From Acrasis kona (Eukaryota > Heterolobosea > Eutetramitea > Acrasida > Acrasidae): 64,000 bases of DNA. The notes under the pieces are model-generated. The model was not told where the DNA came from and ran no database searches. It saw nothing but the letters and a program-made list of their open reading frames with translations. Numbering within the stretch: the first letter of the stretch is position 1; each line of letters opens with the position of its first letter. The stretch is taken from assembly GCA_026419775.2 (NCBI GenBank), contig JAOPGA020001632.1:1-64000 (forward strand), read 5' to 3'. Of this stretch, positions 50,334 to 62,280 are shown piece by piece. A program made the translations under genes and the position numbers.

Positions 50334-53300
50334 CTACGAATTTATAATTTTATTCAAAATGCGGATAGGAGTGAAGGGCATATAATTCATCAACTCTCGT
50401 GCACTTTTTACTTTGCCCAAAAGTTCAACGTCAGGGACATTGTAATAGTTTAGGAACAACATCAAGTCCTTGTCAATCTTTCTATGATTTAGATATTCTT
50501 TTCGTTTCCACTTTGTGTCTATTTCCCTCTCTATTTTCAATATCAACGGCTCGATTACAGTACAACTAAAGAGTCGGTCATGTTTATTTCTATCAAGATA
50601 TTTATAATAAGTGCTGATCAGTCTGACATTTAGAATATCACATAGTCTCATGGTTTCAGATGTGGAAACTGGAAGTAAATTGACCACATCTTTATCTAAA
50701 TCAACACCTAGAGCCCTCTTCTTTACTTTTATTAATCGACAGTTCAAATTGTTTACAGAGATGTTATAATACATTGGATCAATAACATTTATGGATTCAA
50801 ATATCTCTGGTAGTAAGCAAGGAGCAGTTCTAACCAACACTTCACAATCAGTCACAATCTCCACCTTGACTTTTAGTATTTCGTTGGTGGTCACGTCCCT
50901 GGTTTCTAACAATCTGGGTTCAGATGCCAATGCATAAAGATGTCGCACTGCTTGTAAGTGGTACTTGTTGTCATTACTATTCATTGGGAAGCGAGGATAC
51001 AAGGACATTACAAGATAAGCAATGCTGTCGTTAGTGGTCTTTAGACTACAACGACCGCTACCTAAGAACGTTAAGCCAATAGACATACTCAAGGACATGT
51101 GGAAACCATAACCAAGATCTTCTTGCTCTGATCCATGCATAAACTTTTGGCGTGCCTTGTTGATGGTTTCAACCAAGTCAGCGTCACCAGAACCACTCAA
51201 GATACAACTTTGAGACAAGATACAAATCAACAATGCTTGGTCACACAAGGACCTCGGTAAAGGATTGTTTTTTATTGTTTTATATTGTTCAAATAAATTA
51301 GAAAAGTGTCTAACCAGTTTTGTTGCTCTTTCACTCTGACTTCCTGCGTACCTGAAACCCAAAGACAAACAACAACCACAAATAATATTAATATAAATAG
51401 ATTGCAGGTGATCCAAGATATCTTCATTGTCGCTAATTTCGCTTCGGTTCAGATCAGGACAAACAGCAGACATGACTAGATCTGGAACCTGGTCAACCAC
51501 CCAATCAATTGTTGGACAGATATTATCCCACATGATTAAATTATAACCCAACACCCTCAACAACGCCATCAAAGGCCTAGTATAGGAAAGAAGATATTTC
51601 GTGTTAGAGATGGAAAACTTGCTAGCAACCATATTATTCATTGTTTTTAAATAAGTCAACATCAAAGCAACACATGCACCAGGTCCAGTCACATCAACAT
51701 TAACAAGTTTTTCGGACTCTTGTATTTTTGGATTATCTTTATTAGAAGGATGCGAAAATTCACCCTCAAGTCTTCCACCGCCCAACATGTACCTTAAAAG
51801 CTTCACATTAAGTTCCGGCAGACCAGGCGGCGCCCCATGCTTCGTACCTCTGGACAAATTAGTCAAGCCTATACCCATTCCCGCACACAAAGAATAACAT
51901 TCCCTCATGGAAGCGTCGCCCATGGATATTTTTGTCATTTCACACATTAACACTTCGGTAATAAAACTACTAGCACTGGACTGGAACAACAAACCCAAAC
52001 CAACAAAAGCAGCACAAGAAAAAGTAATAGGAATGTCTAAATTATTATCAAGAACTAATGAAGGAACATGTAAAGTTAAAGATCTTGTAATGTAAGAATC
52101 TTCTGTTGATCTTCTTGTACAGCTCAAACCAATCATGATGGCCACACTTGTTTGCTCATGTTTTTGTTGTAAATAACTAAAAACTTCCGTCTGCGATAAA
52201 ATCAACCAACCTTGAATTCCGATGGCCAATAACAATCCAGCATGTTCTCCGCAGGGTTTCTTGGACCTGTTATACAATATCCAGTCGCTCGTGAGGAGGT
52301 TCTTGTTCAACGCCATACCAGCCGCAACTCCATTGTGAAATTCACACCAGGGTTGTTCCGTGAAATCATGTCCGACACCTTGTGAGAGCTGCACTTGGAC
52401 CCATGAATTGTGTGGATTGAAAACATTACTCAGATCAATGTGAATGAAACCACGACCTCTTTTTAGACGGGTGGAGAGAGCGACCGGCTTGATTAGCAAT
52501 CTATCGGTGGGTTGCATGTATTCGGTGGCCATTGTTAACATTCCTCTTCCGATGGGCAGGGATAGTAACTTTAACTTTAATTTGTGTAGAATGGATTGTT
52601 GTTCTGGATTGGCTTCAGAGTCGGTTGGATCGAAACTTCCTACTTGATCCTCGCTCATGTTGAGTGTTTGTCTCTTGATGGTAATGGGCTCTGACGTGTC
52701 CAATTGTTGACGTGCTAATGTTAACCGATCGTCGTCGAACAGTAAATTGATTAATGTTTTTGTTTTTGTGGATTGTTTCAAAGTGTCGTCTTGTTGTGGA
52801 AGTTCCGAATCAATGTGATATAAATTGGTCTTGACACCTAGTGAGTGGGATTCCTTTTCCAAGAGATCTTGACGCGAAAGTAACTTCATCACTTGTATCT
52901 TTTGATCGGCTTCCACATGATCCAACTATTCATGGTTAGCATTTAAAAGTATGTGTGACGAACTGGTGGAATGTTTCTGCACTTGGCAATGGTTTCTCTT
53001 AATGGAATGGTAACTCCGAATGGAGTGTGGCTGAGATCATTGACCGAATGTATTCCTTCCTGGATCATTGCAACAATGACCAATTGTTCTGGACTTGGTC
53101 TTCTATTTTCAAAATCACTTGCTTTCAACGAATAAACATCATTTTTCTAATCAATGATTAATTAACGGTTAAAAATGAACACACAAACCTTTCCGCTTAG
53201 GAGCCAGTAGAATCTGCAGATTATTCTAGAGTCATTACACCTTCCCATAATGATTGGGAATTGTTCAATGTGTTCAAAGATCATGACCTCATGTAACCAC

Positions 53301-55350
53301 CTATAGATGGATGGGACGATTTTTCCAGTCAAGTATAATTCGCGGTGTGATAGTATAAAACCAGAAGCTTCAATGTTAAGGTCCACTTCGTTCTAAATAA
53401 ATGTTAATGTCATGTTGAAGAAATGAATGTACGTTAAGCAAAGTAAAGTCGAGATGGATGGGTCCAAACTCCCGATCGTAGTGTTCAATGTATTTGGTCC
53501 AACCAAGTACTTGTGACATTCCATATAAAGTTGATTGAAGTTTTGAGGTTTGACTGCACTTGAGTACATTAAGCTTGAAAGTTTCGTATAAGACTTGAAG
53601 TGATAGCAAGATGACGTGAAGGTACTTCCTAAAAATGCGATGATCTGTTCGTAGGATAATGTCGGAACGGAACGGTTTTGTTGTATTTAGTCTCTACATT
53701 GTTATTGTAAACAAAAAAGTTTAGCACTCACATCCCAAGCAGACTTTAATTGTACTGGCGCCGCTTTAAAGCCGCTCAACCTCTTGAAAACATCTTCAAG
53801 AACTAACCACTCATCAATGGGTTTTCCTTGACATGATTCAATAAAGTCATAAACTAAAGTTGAGAACAATTGTGTTGGTATGGTTTTGTGTAGGACCTGG
53901 AACACATCATTCACTAGTGGGCTTGATGATTTAATACTTAAACTGACTCTGAGATTAATTTGTTAATGTTGTGTCATGAAAGTTTTTTCTTACCTATAAG
54001 TCCTATCAGACGTTACGTTAATGTATTCTCCTCCTCCAAAACTCAAACTACTTACAACACCAAAGCTAAACCGACACAGTTCGTGTTTGGCATGTAAATA
54101 GATGCAAACATGGTTAGAAAGTGTCACTAGAGCTGTATGTGGTTCGGATGTTGATCCAAGGATTCCACTTTCAAGTTTCGTCTAAACGTTGATTTGTTTT
54201 GAAACTGAGGTTACTTACAGTGGACATTGATGTTACTCCCTTATGTGACCCCCAATAAATCATTTCGTATTGGTTATCCTCAGAAATGTTAAAGTCATAT
54301 ATAAACGCTTCATTATCCTTGAGGAAAACTAGCGACAAGGGATCTGAATCAACCAACACCACCGCTTGTGCTTTTTTATTCTGTGCAACAAGTTACATCA
54401 ATGTTAAAACCAAAATTCTTACTCTAAGAGCTTCCTTATTCCCTTTCGTACGAACTCTATTTAGGTACACATCACTTTCAATCTTTTCAAGATCAATGTT
54501 GTCGGAGTGATGAACTGGTTTAATAGGTGATGTAAACGATTCAATAATGGAAGATTCATTCAGACATAATGATGTGTCGATAAAGGAAGTCTACATCAAG
54601 TGTGAACATAATCAAAAACCAAAAAATGTCGAACCTCTACAAAAGACCTATACTCCTCAAAAATTTCTTTTCTTTGCACACTAACGTGATAGATCATGTG
54701 CTTTTTGCGAGAAGCGCTATATGCAACTACAAATTTATTTACATGAACGATAGTTACTTCTGGATCCTCTAAGAACTCAACATCGTCCTCATCAAAAAAG
54801 CTTTTTGGTTATAAATAATTACATTAGTAGATCTACCTATCGTCTAAGGAAATGTTGGGTGAATTATCATGTGATATAACCACGGCAACAGGCTTGCACC
54901 ATTCAAGAGGATGAAGTAAGCTGAGTAGTGCAGGTCCACTCTCTTCCTCCGGGCGTTTATCCCTCTCCAATAAAATGTAGTCGTCAATTTGCCACAAGCG
55001 TTTTATTCGAAAAGGTATCGGGATAGTCATACTGTCGCCATTTGATGCATAAAACTGCAATGTAGTGTCTAAATTAAAAAAGATCAGAATGTATTATGAA
55101 GAGAAAATATACCTAAAAGAACACATAAACAATCTCCCATATTTTGTGCTTCTTTAAATCTACAAAGGCAAGCATCCTTTACTTTGGTTTCAAATGTTAC
55201 GCTCTTGTGCAACACGGTTCCTCTACTCCACAACACTGCATTTTCTGTGACCGATATTTGATTCTCCTTATACTCGCTTATACCAATAAGTTTCGGATTT
55301 AAAGACAAGTGATTAAATGGTACAAAGGGTTGTGCATTGAGATGTGGCAT
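50334..55350 (-). CDS. APC1: Anaphase-promoting complex subunit 1
   Basis: Eleven exons on the minus strand: 55113-55350, 54837-55068, 54635-54800, 54423-54590, 54219-54380, 53994-54181, 53732-53948, 53433-53693, 53189-53392, 52964-53146 and 50334-52925; 1,536 residues. All phases join and introns are 36-45 bp. APC1 is the scaffold of the APC/C ubiquitin ligase that drives exit from mitosis. The large last exon carries the proteasome/cyclosome (PC) repeats: HAGLLLAIGIQGWL, AGMGIGLTNLSRGTK, PGACVALMLTYLKT, GCCLSLGFRYAGS and SLSMSIGLTFLGSG. The N-terminal exons encode a WD40-like propeller that is less conserved. VILSLQVLYETFKL and LGWTKYIEHYDRE-type segments match APC1 mid-regions. Confidence 0.93.
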
Positions 55351-55470
55351 GGCTATAATTCCCGCCAGTTGATAGTAAACTTGTGCGACAAATTTAGAAC
55401 GACAGGTTAAAGATACAGTTGTAACGAATAAAATTAAAAAGATGACAAGATCATTAAATTGTACTTTTTA

Positions 55471-57069
55471 TTACTGTATCTCTTTTAAATCAATCCTTAG
55501 GCTTGGTCTGGTCTTTTTTACATTGGGAACCTCCGCCATCCAATCCAAATCAGGAATAGGGGGTAGTGGCTCATTAGCGAGCTTCTCAGTAAATGGTGTA
55601 AATATATCACTAAAAGTAGTTGGAAGTTTCGTCTCAATTGGAGTGAGAGCAGGATGTTGTTTAGGCTTATGCAAGGGTATAGGTATAACAGGTGACGTAA
55701 TATCACTTCTAAAGCTATCAAGACTAGTGGTAGAGGGAGAAGAAGTAGGAGATGAACTAGTAGAAGAAAAACCAAAATTATAAACACTTGGTTGTGGAGC
55801 AGAACGAGCCATAGGAGTCATTAAACTCATATTTACGCTTTCCATAATCACACCAGGGGACAACACTTCTTTACCACTTACTTTTCTCGCATTTCTCAAC
55901 AACAACTTCCTAAATCCTTGTCCCTCTTTCTTCAACAACACATTGGACTCACTAGCCTTTATGGCCTTACTATCCACACGTTCAACAGTTGGAGACATGT
56001 ACGCAGCACCAACAATCCTCTTCATATTCAACTCTGCAGGAGAATTCATCATCGTTGGTGTCTCATTTGCAGGGGAATTACCGACATCAGGTATTTGCAA
56101 GGTGACCTGATGATTTTTATTAACACTCCTTCTTCTGGTCAGCGAAGGAATGCCAGGAACAGTTAAGCTACTATCGGAGCGAATCACCATTGATTTTATA
56201 TTTTTATTAGAAGACGTTAATGCCTTTATGCTCAACGGAGGACCAGGTGTCGATGGATTAGGTGACTTTGGAGTGCTCATCACATCATCTAATCGATCAA
56301 CATCATCTCTATACTCCTCCTGATCCGTTTCAAACAGAATAAAACACTCTTCTGTTCTCTTTTCAATCCATTCGCTACCTACTGCAATAGCAGGAGCAAC
56401 AGGTGACGTATGATGATGACCTCCATCATAATACCCATCTTCATCTTTATATTTATTAGCCATCATGCTCAAATAACGATACTGTTGGCCCAAATCTTCG
56501 TTGTGCTCCACCCAGAGCTCAACCAAAGCACAAAAACCAACTCTGGCGAACCTTCTCTTCATGCTTTCTACTATACAAGCATCTACTTGAGGCAACACTA
56601 CCTCAGGTACCATAATATCCATTTTCTCAAAGTTCATACCGAACAAATCCTTGTTCTTTACAAAGAATTGTTGGCATTGAGAAAAATGGTTTACAACTTT
56701 TTCACACTTTATTTTTGTTTCTCTGCTATGTTGTGCAGATTCCAAATAACCGTCAATGCTCAGTACATGTTCGGTATACCAATCTTCGAATAACATGTGT
56801 AGGACGATACCACTCCTTAGAAAGCTTCTTGCTAATCTAAATTGACAAAGTGCAACGTCACCTCTGTAGATGTTATTCCAGGTTGTAAAACTAACACTAA
56901 AGTAGTTTTGAAGATCCAGAAGCTCTTCAGTATTTGATTTTATTATTTTAGCATAAGAGTCCATCATGTTACGATAGGCTCCATTGATTTTATTAATGGT
57001 GGAGTCCATCTGAGAGGTCATACTATGATGACTCTTTCTTCTTAATTGTGGTTTGGTTCTCTCTAGCAT
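55471..57069 (-). CDS. Helical protein with Ser/Pro-rich tail, unrecognised
   Basis: I start it at the ATG at 57069 (532 residues), 37 bp after the glucan-synthase stop; the frame also has an ATG at 57150 that would overlap the synthase by 44 bp. Residues ~1-230 look all-helical with conserved-looking aromatic/Trp positions (TWNNIYRGDVALCQFRLARS, HMLFEDWYTEHVLSIDGYL, FARVGFCALVELWVEH), perhaps a BAR-like or other helical bundle. The remainder is a disordered Ser/Thr/Pro-rich region with many SP/TP sites (MSTPKSPNPSTPGPP, TPMARSAPQP). No family is recognised. Confidence 0.68.
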   Translation of the reverse strand: MLERTKPQLRRKSHHSMTSQMDSTINKINGAYRNMMDSYAKIIKSNTEELLDLQNYFSVSFTTWNNIYRGDVALCQFRLARSFLRSGIVLHMLFEDWYTEHVLSIDGYLESAQHSRETKIKCEKVVNHFSQCQQFFVKNKDLFGMNFEKMDIMVPEVVLPQVDACIVESMKRRFARVGFCALVELWVEHNEDLGQQYRYLSMMANKYKDEDGYYDGGHHHTSPVAPAIAVGSEWIEKRTEECFILFETDQEEYRDDVDRLDDVMSTPKSPNPSTPGPPLSIKALTSSNKNIKSMVIRSDSSLTVPGIPSLTRRRSVNKNHQVTLQIPDVGNSPANETPTMMNSPAELNMKRIVGAAYMSPTVERVDSKAIKASESNVLLKKEGQGFRKLLLRNARKVSGKEVLSPGVIMESVNMSLMTPMARSAPQPSVYNFGFSSTSSSPTSSPSTTSLDSFRSDITSPVIPIPLHKPKQHPALTPIETKLPTTFSDIFTPFTEKLANEPLPPIPDLDWMAEVPNVKKTRPSLRIDLKEIQ

Positions 57070-57106
57070 TGCACGAAGAGTAGGATAGTATTCATTAATG
57101 GTGGAC

Positions 57107-60100
57107 TCAATTTTTAAAGATATCTTGTCTGATGCGATAAGCACATGCATGCATAGCCTCTGGTAATTCTAGTCTAGAAAAGAATTTACAAATTTCTTCT
57201 ACTTGTTGAGCCTCTTGAAAGGTCCATTGAATGACGTCAGCCATTTTGACAACCTCTTTTAATTTAACTAGGTCCACGCCACGCGGTAGTTTCTTTTTCA
57301 GAGTTTTCAATTCCATGATCATGGAGTCCATATTGGGCCACACGTGGCTACTACCATTGGATTGCTCTGATTGCAATTTGGCTGCATTTATATATTCTCT
57401 GAATTTTTGGTAGTGATGACGCAATAGACCATATACTTGTGAGTAATTGATATTTGTAGGTATCAAATCACGAGCGGTTTCTTGCGAACCGTCATTCACT
57501 GTATTTTGACCATTACCAATTTTTACTGTAATGATGGGGAGGATTTCTTGAGGTACACTCATGTTTCTAAAGTAATCATCTCTAGAACGTCTTTGACAAC
57601 GAGCCAAGTCCTCTTTGGAAGGTGTTGGAGGTGGAATAGGAATAGATTGTTGCTGCGACGATGTTTCATCGCCTGGTGAAGAATGATTTATTTTATTAAA
57701 TAGTATTGCTCTTACTTCTCTATCTATATCCAGAATCTCTCTTTGTAGTTTCGCCTCTTCATCACTAAGTTTACCTGTCACTGTTTGCTTGAGCTCAGCA
57801 ATGGTGGTGTGCAACAAATCTCTGCTGTGCATGGCTCTATGCGCATCATAGGGTTTGAATGCATAGAAGGGAATCAAAATACCAACAATGTTCATAATCA
57901 AGTTTAGATAGTGAATACCAGTTAACACAATAGCAATAAACAAGTAATTATATAACCATGAGTAAGTCACTGTGTAAATGTAGTGAATGAAGCGTAAAAT
58001 GGAAATTACAATAAAGCGAATGGTTTCAAATAATTCTTGACACCCTTGATTACGTCTACGCTTTCTTCTTACAGGTTGTTCTTCATCATCGTCTGGACTC
58101 AACGACAAATCCCACACCTTTGAGCCCCTGTGACCAAAATTACTACCACCTTGGTTATTGTCTAATGTACTTTCGTACTTTTCTCTGTCCTTTTCTCTCA
58201 TTAAACGTAACATGCCAAATTTATGAACAAATGCCCAATTCTCCGCACTTAATAACTTCCATGTCTTATTACCAACTTGACTAGAAAAGCTACCTCTGTT
58301 GAATATGAATGGACTCCACATCCAAACTGCAATCAAAATAAAGTTGACTAGAAAGGCTTGCCAGCTGCGACGCAACGCCAAAACTATAATTAACATAATG
58401 AGCAAGTGGAGACAAGTTCGGAAGTGAGTTCTATAGTATCGATTAAAGATGGTTTGAATGTCTTTGTGCTTTAGACCTGGCGTTCTGCCAGAAGCCAAGT
58501 ACATGGGTATATTTGTAAAACTAGCGTGGAAGTAGTAGGCTGTGTTTAACAAGTGGAAAGCACTGAATATAGTTTGTAACAAGAACTTCATATATACCAC
58601 ATAAATGATCACGCCAGCCATCCCAGAATCGATAAAGGATTGGAAGAACCCAGGAACACTAAGCGCTACTCCTAGTTGTAACCAAAAGTAGGAATCTGCT
58701 TGACCGTACACTCCATCAAAGCTATTACTGGACACTCCATAGTAGCTCATGACGATACTAAGAATGGAAATGACGATTCGAATCACACTCAATGTATAAC
58801 AACTAAAAACAACAAGAATAGCAGAAAAATAATGACCTATAGTGGTCTGAAATATACTTAATTGTTTAAATGGATTATAAAGTAATGGAGTCATCAATTG
58901 TTGTACTTGTCTAGAATTACCAACATGCCTTGCACCTCCTGCAATTTTGCTCATGAATGCACTGGTGGTATCAATGCACACATCTCTGGCCTTACCAATT
59001 TCATAGTAATCAGCATATACTATGGAACCTCCCTGCAACAAGACGTCCATACCAAAAAAGACGTCTTCGCTTATATAATCTAAATTGCTCATGCCCGATT
59101 CGAACATGACGCATGTAGATCTGATAAAGTCGGGATGACCGTAATGCATTCGAACACCCAACATGGTCCAACTCTTTTGCATGATGGAACCAAATACTTT
59201 TTCGGTATAACCTGCACCGAACGCAGCGGCACTCCAATCAGTAGTGGTCACATATTCTTTGAAACCAACTACTTTGATATTGGGATCCTTACCAAATTCT
59301 TCAACAATACAAGGAAGAAAGGATGCTTGACTAGCGTTCATGTCTTGGTTACAATCGACAGCTTCGTTGACGCTGGCATCAAAAAATTGTAACAAGAAAC
59401 TTTGGTGAGATGGTTTTCCTTGGCCGCAGATTAAATCGCCATAGCTCTCTACGATTAATGCATCTCTGCCTACTTGTCTACCCATGCATTTTGTTCGTAG
59501 AACACCTTGACACACTTTGACACCATCGATATCAACTGTTCGTTGATAAGCGAATTGGACATTTTTGGAAGAGAAGGATTCAAACAAGTAATCTGCGTCT
59601 TTTCTGTATTGATCATATTGGGGATCCATTTTAGAATAAACTTGAGTCCCCATCGTAAACCTAAATTTACGTTGTAACAGGAATTCAATTTCTTTTATTG
59701 CTTCTTCATCTTTAATATCAAGATCATAAATGTCATGTGAATTTTGTAAAATACACAACGTGCGAAGGGTGTTGTAAATCTTACTTGCACCTTTCACACA
59801 CCTGCAAACATATTGAAATTTATTACTTGCCCAGAATCTGAGCTCTATGCGTAAGTCCGAGTCCTCCGTTTTTGACAATAACGAATGGTCGATGTCTCTT
59901 TGCTTACCCTTGACAGCGTCCTCTACTCTCATCAACTTTTCTTTATCGGCCTCAGGTCGGCCTGGTTTTTCAATAAAGTTATTCCATTCTACTGGATATT
60001 TCGTGATGACGTGCTCAAGATAACTCATATTGGTATTTTCTATAAGAACAATGTTGGCGAATGATTCAATAAGAGTTTCGTTGTATACGGGCACGGTAAT

Positions 60101-62113
60101 TCTGAAAGACCTCATATCACGGATGGTTATAAATTTCGGTACGCTTGGGTTCCATAAATAACTAATAAACCTCGTTAGTTGGTATCGTACTAACCGACTG
60201 TTTGTGTGGTATTGTGAGATGCGCTTGACACCCTTTGAGAACCAAGAATCGCTCACGTGTCCATTCTGGTCGAGTCCGTCAGGAATATAAAATTGTAATA
60301 GTTGCATCTCGCGGTGGGTAACAAGAAAGTCATCATAAAAATCTTTGATGATGGAATTGAAAAATAACGCGAACTTGATCTTGACGGAGCTAATATTTTC
60401 GGGAGTGAACTGTTGACCCAACATTTTTTCAGCAAAGAACCGCAGTGTCCTAGAATCTCTTAATCTTCTTCTATAATGATATTGAGTGTGCATTCCAAAC
60501 ACAAATAAAGTTAAACAATGCCATACACCTCTCGTATCAAAATAAAAATAGGTCTGGGTAAATTTTAATGGAGAGTATTTACTCGTAAATAACTCAACTC
60601 TACAAAAATCTACATATTCGGAGCAAGCTGCCATTGTACAGATAACGGTACTAAATGCTATTGGTGTGATGGTCAGCGATATCAACAAGACAGGTGCCCA
60701 CGCAAGAATCAAACCAGCAAATGCAATGATAAAATCTGCACTCGTGTAACTGTTTTGATAATAAATAACTTGGTCCGTAGCTGATTGAAGGTTAGGAAAC
60801 AACAAATACTTCAACGCTATAAATTGCAAAATGTAAACCAATATCCAGACTACAGAGTTTACAATATTAGAAAATTGATTTTGTAGAACTTTTTTCCAAG
60901 GTATACCTGAATCTCTTCTCGGAAGAGAGAATAAGTGTGGATGACCAAACGGAGTTGTTATTATCAAACCCAAAATATAAATAATTACAAAAAATATACA
61001 TAAACTGCCGGGTACGGCACATAGTGATATAAACAACCAGTTTGTCAAATTCTCTGGCTCCCAAAATCCATCCTTACTCAAGAAAAGAGAGATGCTGAGA
61101 GCTATGAGTTGAAATATACAAGCTACTGAGTAGTTACTCAGAAAAGCCAAGTATCCAAATATGATACCGAATTGATCTTTGTATGTCTTCCAGTAACTTA
61201 TGAATTGAAGACGAAGCTCCTTGTCTCCTCTTTCTGGTTCATCTTTGAAAGGTGTAATCTGATTCTCCCCAGTTCTGACTTGTTCTTTAACTCTTTTAAA
61301 TAACTCATGAAGGTATATGTCGCCATTTACTGTTCTTCCCCTCTTTTCTCTGAATGCAGCTTCGAACCTAAATTCGAACACATAACCTTCTAATGTCATA
61401 TCCATGAATGTGCGTACAAATTGGGGCGTAACACAATTTTGATTTAGATCGTCTTTCGTGAATAAGTGATTGAGTTGTACGTTATTTCTATATCCCACTC
61501 TTCTCATTAAATCGTAAATGAACCGGCATTCTTCATCGAGGAGGTGCGCATATTGTACTCTGCTTTCTTTGTAGTAGTCGTTATTTAATTGAACTTCAAT
61601 CTTATCGTCTTCGAGTTTTTGTCTCTGTCTCTGATTGTTTTCGAAAATAATCTCTCGCGAACAATAGAAAAATAGTCCAAGGACATTATTCTGCGTTCGA
61701 ACACACTCTGGGAGATGCCGAAACAGGCTAATCCTGAGAATCATGTCAAACAACATCGCTCTCGCTACGTATCTTGTATCGTAAACGCGAGCGGGATCCA
61801 AGGGCTTCCGCTTCGCAATTTTGCACCACTTTTCATACGAAGGGTAGAATTCTGTTTCATAAAAATCCATAATCACGTCTTCTATTTGTACTCTGTCATC
61901 GTCCGGTTGGCGGAATATACTGTGACTCCTCTTCATCGATGTCCAATGATCGTGAATTTGCTCTACAACTGCATCCTGCGTTAATTCGCGATGACCTTCC
62001 TGAAAGCAGCTAATATAAATCCAATCCACATTAGGCACATAAAGTTTCTGCTCATTGTATAACGTAGAGTTAAGATATTCGCATATCTCAACATAACGGT
62101 CATTGTCAATCAT
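57107..62113 (-). CDS. 1,3-beta-glucan (callose) synthase, GT48 family
   Basis: 1,668 residues, single exon, ATG at 62113. Integral membrane enzyme that polymerises UDP-glucose into 1,3-beta-glucan for walls of cysts, spores or fruiting bodies. The N-terminal FKS1-type domain is seen (FRHLPECVRTQNNVLGLFF). It is followed by a first membrane cluster (SVACIFQLIALSISLFL onward), the large cytosolic catalytic part (ELRFWASNKFQYVCRCVKGA, the DCNQDMNASQASFLPCIVEE block, VRMHYGHPDFIRST, LDYISEDVFFGMDVLLQGG, YYEIGKARDVC, KIAGGARHVGNSRQVQQL), and a second cluster of about eight helices. A basic/Glu-rich C-terminal domain ends in a coiled coil. The length is slightly under that of fungal and plant enzymes. 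Confidence 0.95.
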   Translation of the reverse strand: MIDNDRYVEICEYLNSTLYNEQKLYVPNVDWIYISCFQEGHRELTQDAVVEQIHDHWTSMKRSHSIFRQPDDDRVQIEDVIMDFYETEFYPSYEKWCKIAKRKPLDPARVYDTRYVARAMLFDMILRISLFRHLPECVRTQNNVLGLFFYCSREIIFENNQRQRQKLEDDKIEVQLNNDYYKESRVQYAHLLDEECRFIYDLMRRVGYRNNVQLNHLFTKDDLNQNCVTPQFVRTFMDMTLEGYVFEFRFEAAFREKRGRTVNGDIYLHELFKRVKEQVRTGENQITPFKDEPERGDKELRLQFISYWKTYKDQFGIIFGYLAFLSNYSVACIFQLIALSISLFLSKDGFWEPENLTNWLFISLCAVPGSLCIFFVIIYILGLIITTPFGHPHLFSLPRRDSGIPWKKVLQNQFSNIVNSVVWILVYILQFIALKYLLFPNLQSATDQVIYYQNSYTSADFIIAFAGLILAWAPVLLISLTITPIAFSTVICTMAACSEYVDFCRVELFTSKYSPLKFTQTYFYFDTRGVWHCLTLFVFGMHTQYHYRRRLRDSRTLRFFAEKMLGQQFTPENISSVKIKFALFFNSIIKDFYDDFLVTHREMQLLQFYIPDGLDQNGHVSDSWFSKGVKRISQYHTNSRLVRYQLTRFISYLWNPSVPKFITIRDMRSFRITVPVYNETLIESFANIVLIENTNMSYLEHVITKYPVEWNNFIEKPGRPEADKEKLMRVEDAVKGKQRDIDHSLLSKTEDSDLRIELRFWASNKFQYVCRCVKGASKIYNTLRTLCILQNSHDIYDLDIKDEEAIKEIEFLLQRKFRFTMGTQVYSKMDPQYDQYRKDADYLFESFSSKNVQFAYQRTVDIDGVKVCQGVLRTKCMGRQVGRDALIVESYGDLICGQGKPSHQSFLLQFFDASVNEAVDCNQDMNASQASFLPCIVEEFGKDPNIKVVGFKEYVTTTDWSAAAFGAGYTEKVFGSIMQKSWTMLGVRMHYGHPDFIRSTCVMFESGMSNLDYISEDVFFGMDVLLQGGSIVYADYYEIGKARDVCIDTTSAFMSKIAGGARHVGNSRQVQQLMTPLLYNPFKQLSIFQTTIGHYFSAILVVFSCYTLSVIRIVISILSIVMSYYGVSSNSFDGVYGQADSYFWLQLGVALSVPGFFQSFIDSGMAGVIIYVVYMKFLLQTIFSAFHLLNTAYYFHASFTNIPMYLASGRTPGLKHKDIQTIFNRYYRTHFRTCLHLLIMLIIVLALRRSWQAFLVNFILIAVWMWSPFIFNRGSFSSQVGNKTWKLLSAENWAFVHKFGMLRLMREKDREKYESTLDNNQGGSNFGHRGSKVWDLSLSPDDDEEQPVRRKRRRNQGCQELFETIRFIVISILRFIHYIYTVTYSWLYNYLFIAIVLTGIHYLNLIMNIVGILIPFYAFKPYDAHRAMHSRDLLHTTIAELKQTVTGKLSDEEAKLQREILDIDREVRAILFNKINHSSPGDETSSQQQSIPIPPPTPSKEDLARCQRRSRDDYFRNMSVPQEILPIITVKIGNGQNTVNDGSQETARDLIPTNINYSQVYGLLRHHYQKFREYINAAKLQSEQSNGSSHVWPNMDSMIMELKTLKKKLPRGVDLVKLKEVVKMADVIQWTFQEAQQVEEICKFFSRLELPEAMHACAYRIRQDIFKN

Positions 62114-62280
62114 AATATCTTCTTAAATCAGAGGTTTGTTCTGGAACGTTGGATGCAGTAGTGTTACAAAATTTTTCCGACTTCTAATATAGTCAATAAA
62201 TTCGGGTAAAACATCAATACTAGTTTAATAACCGTGAGGAGGGCACGTATGAATTTATTATAATACATATAAAAAGTACT

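Noticed and set aside
55442-55783. Plus-strand ORF of 113 codons
   Set aside because: It is antisense to the Ser/Pro-rich tail of the minus-strand gene at 55471-57069.
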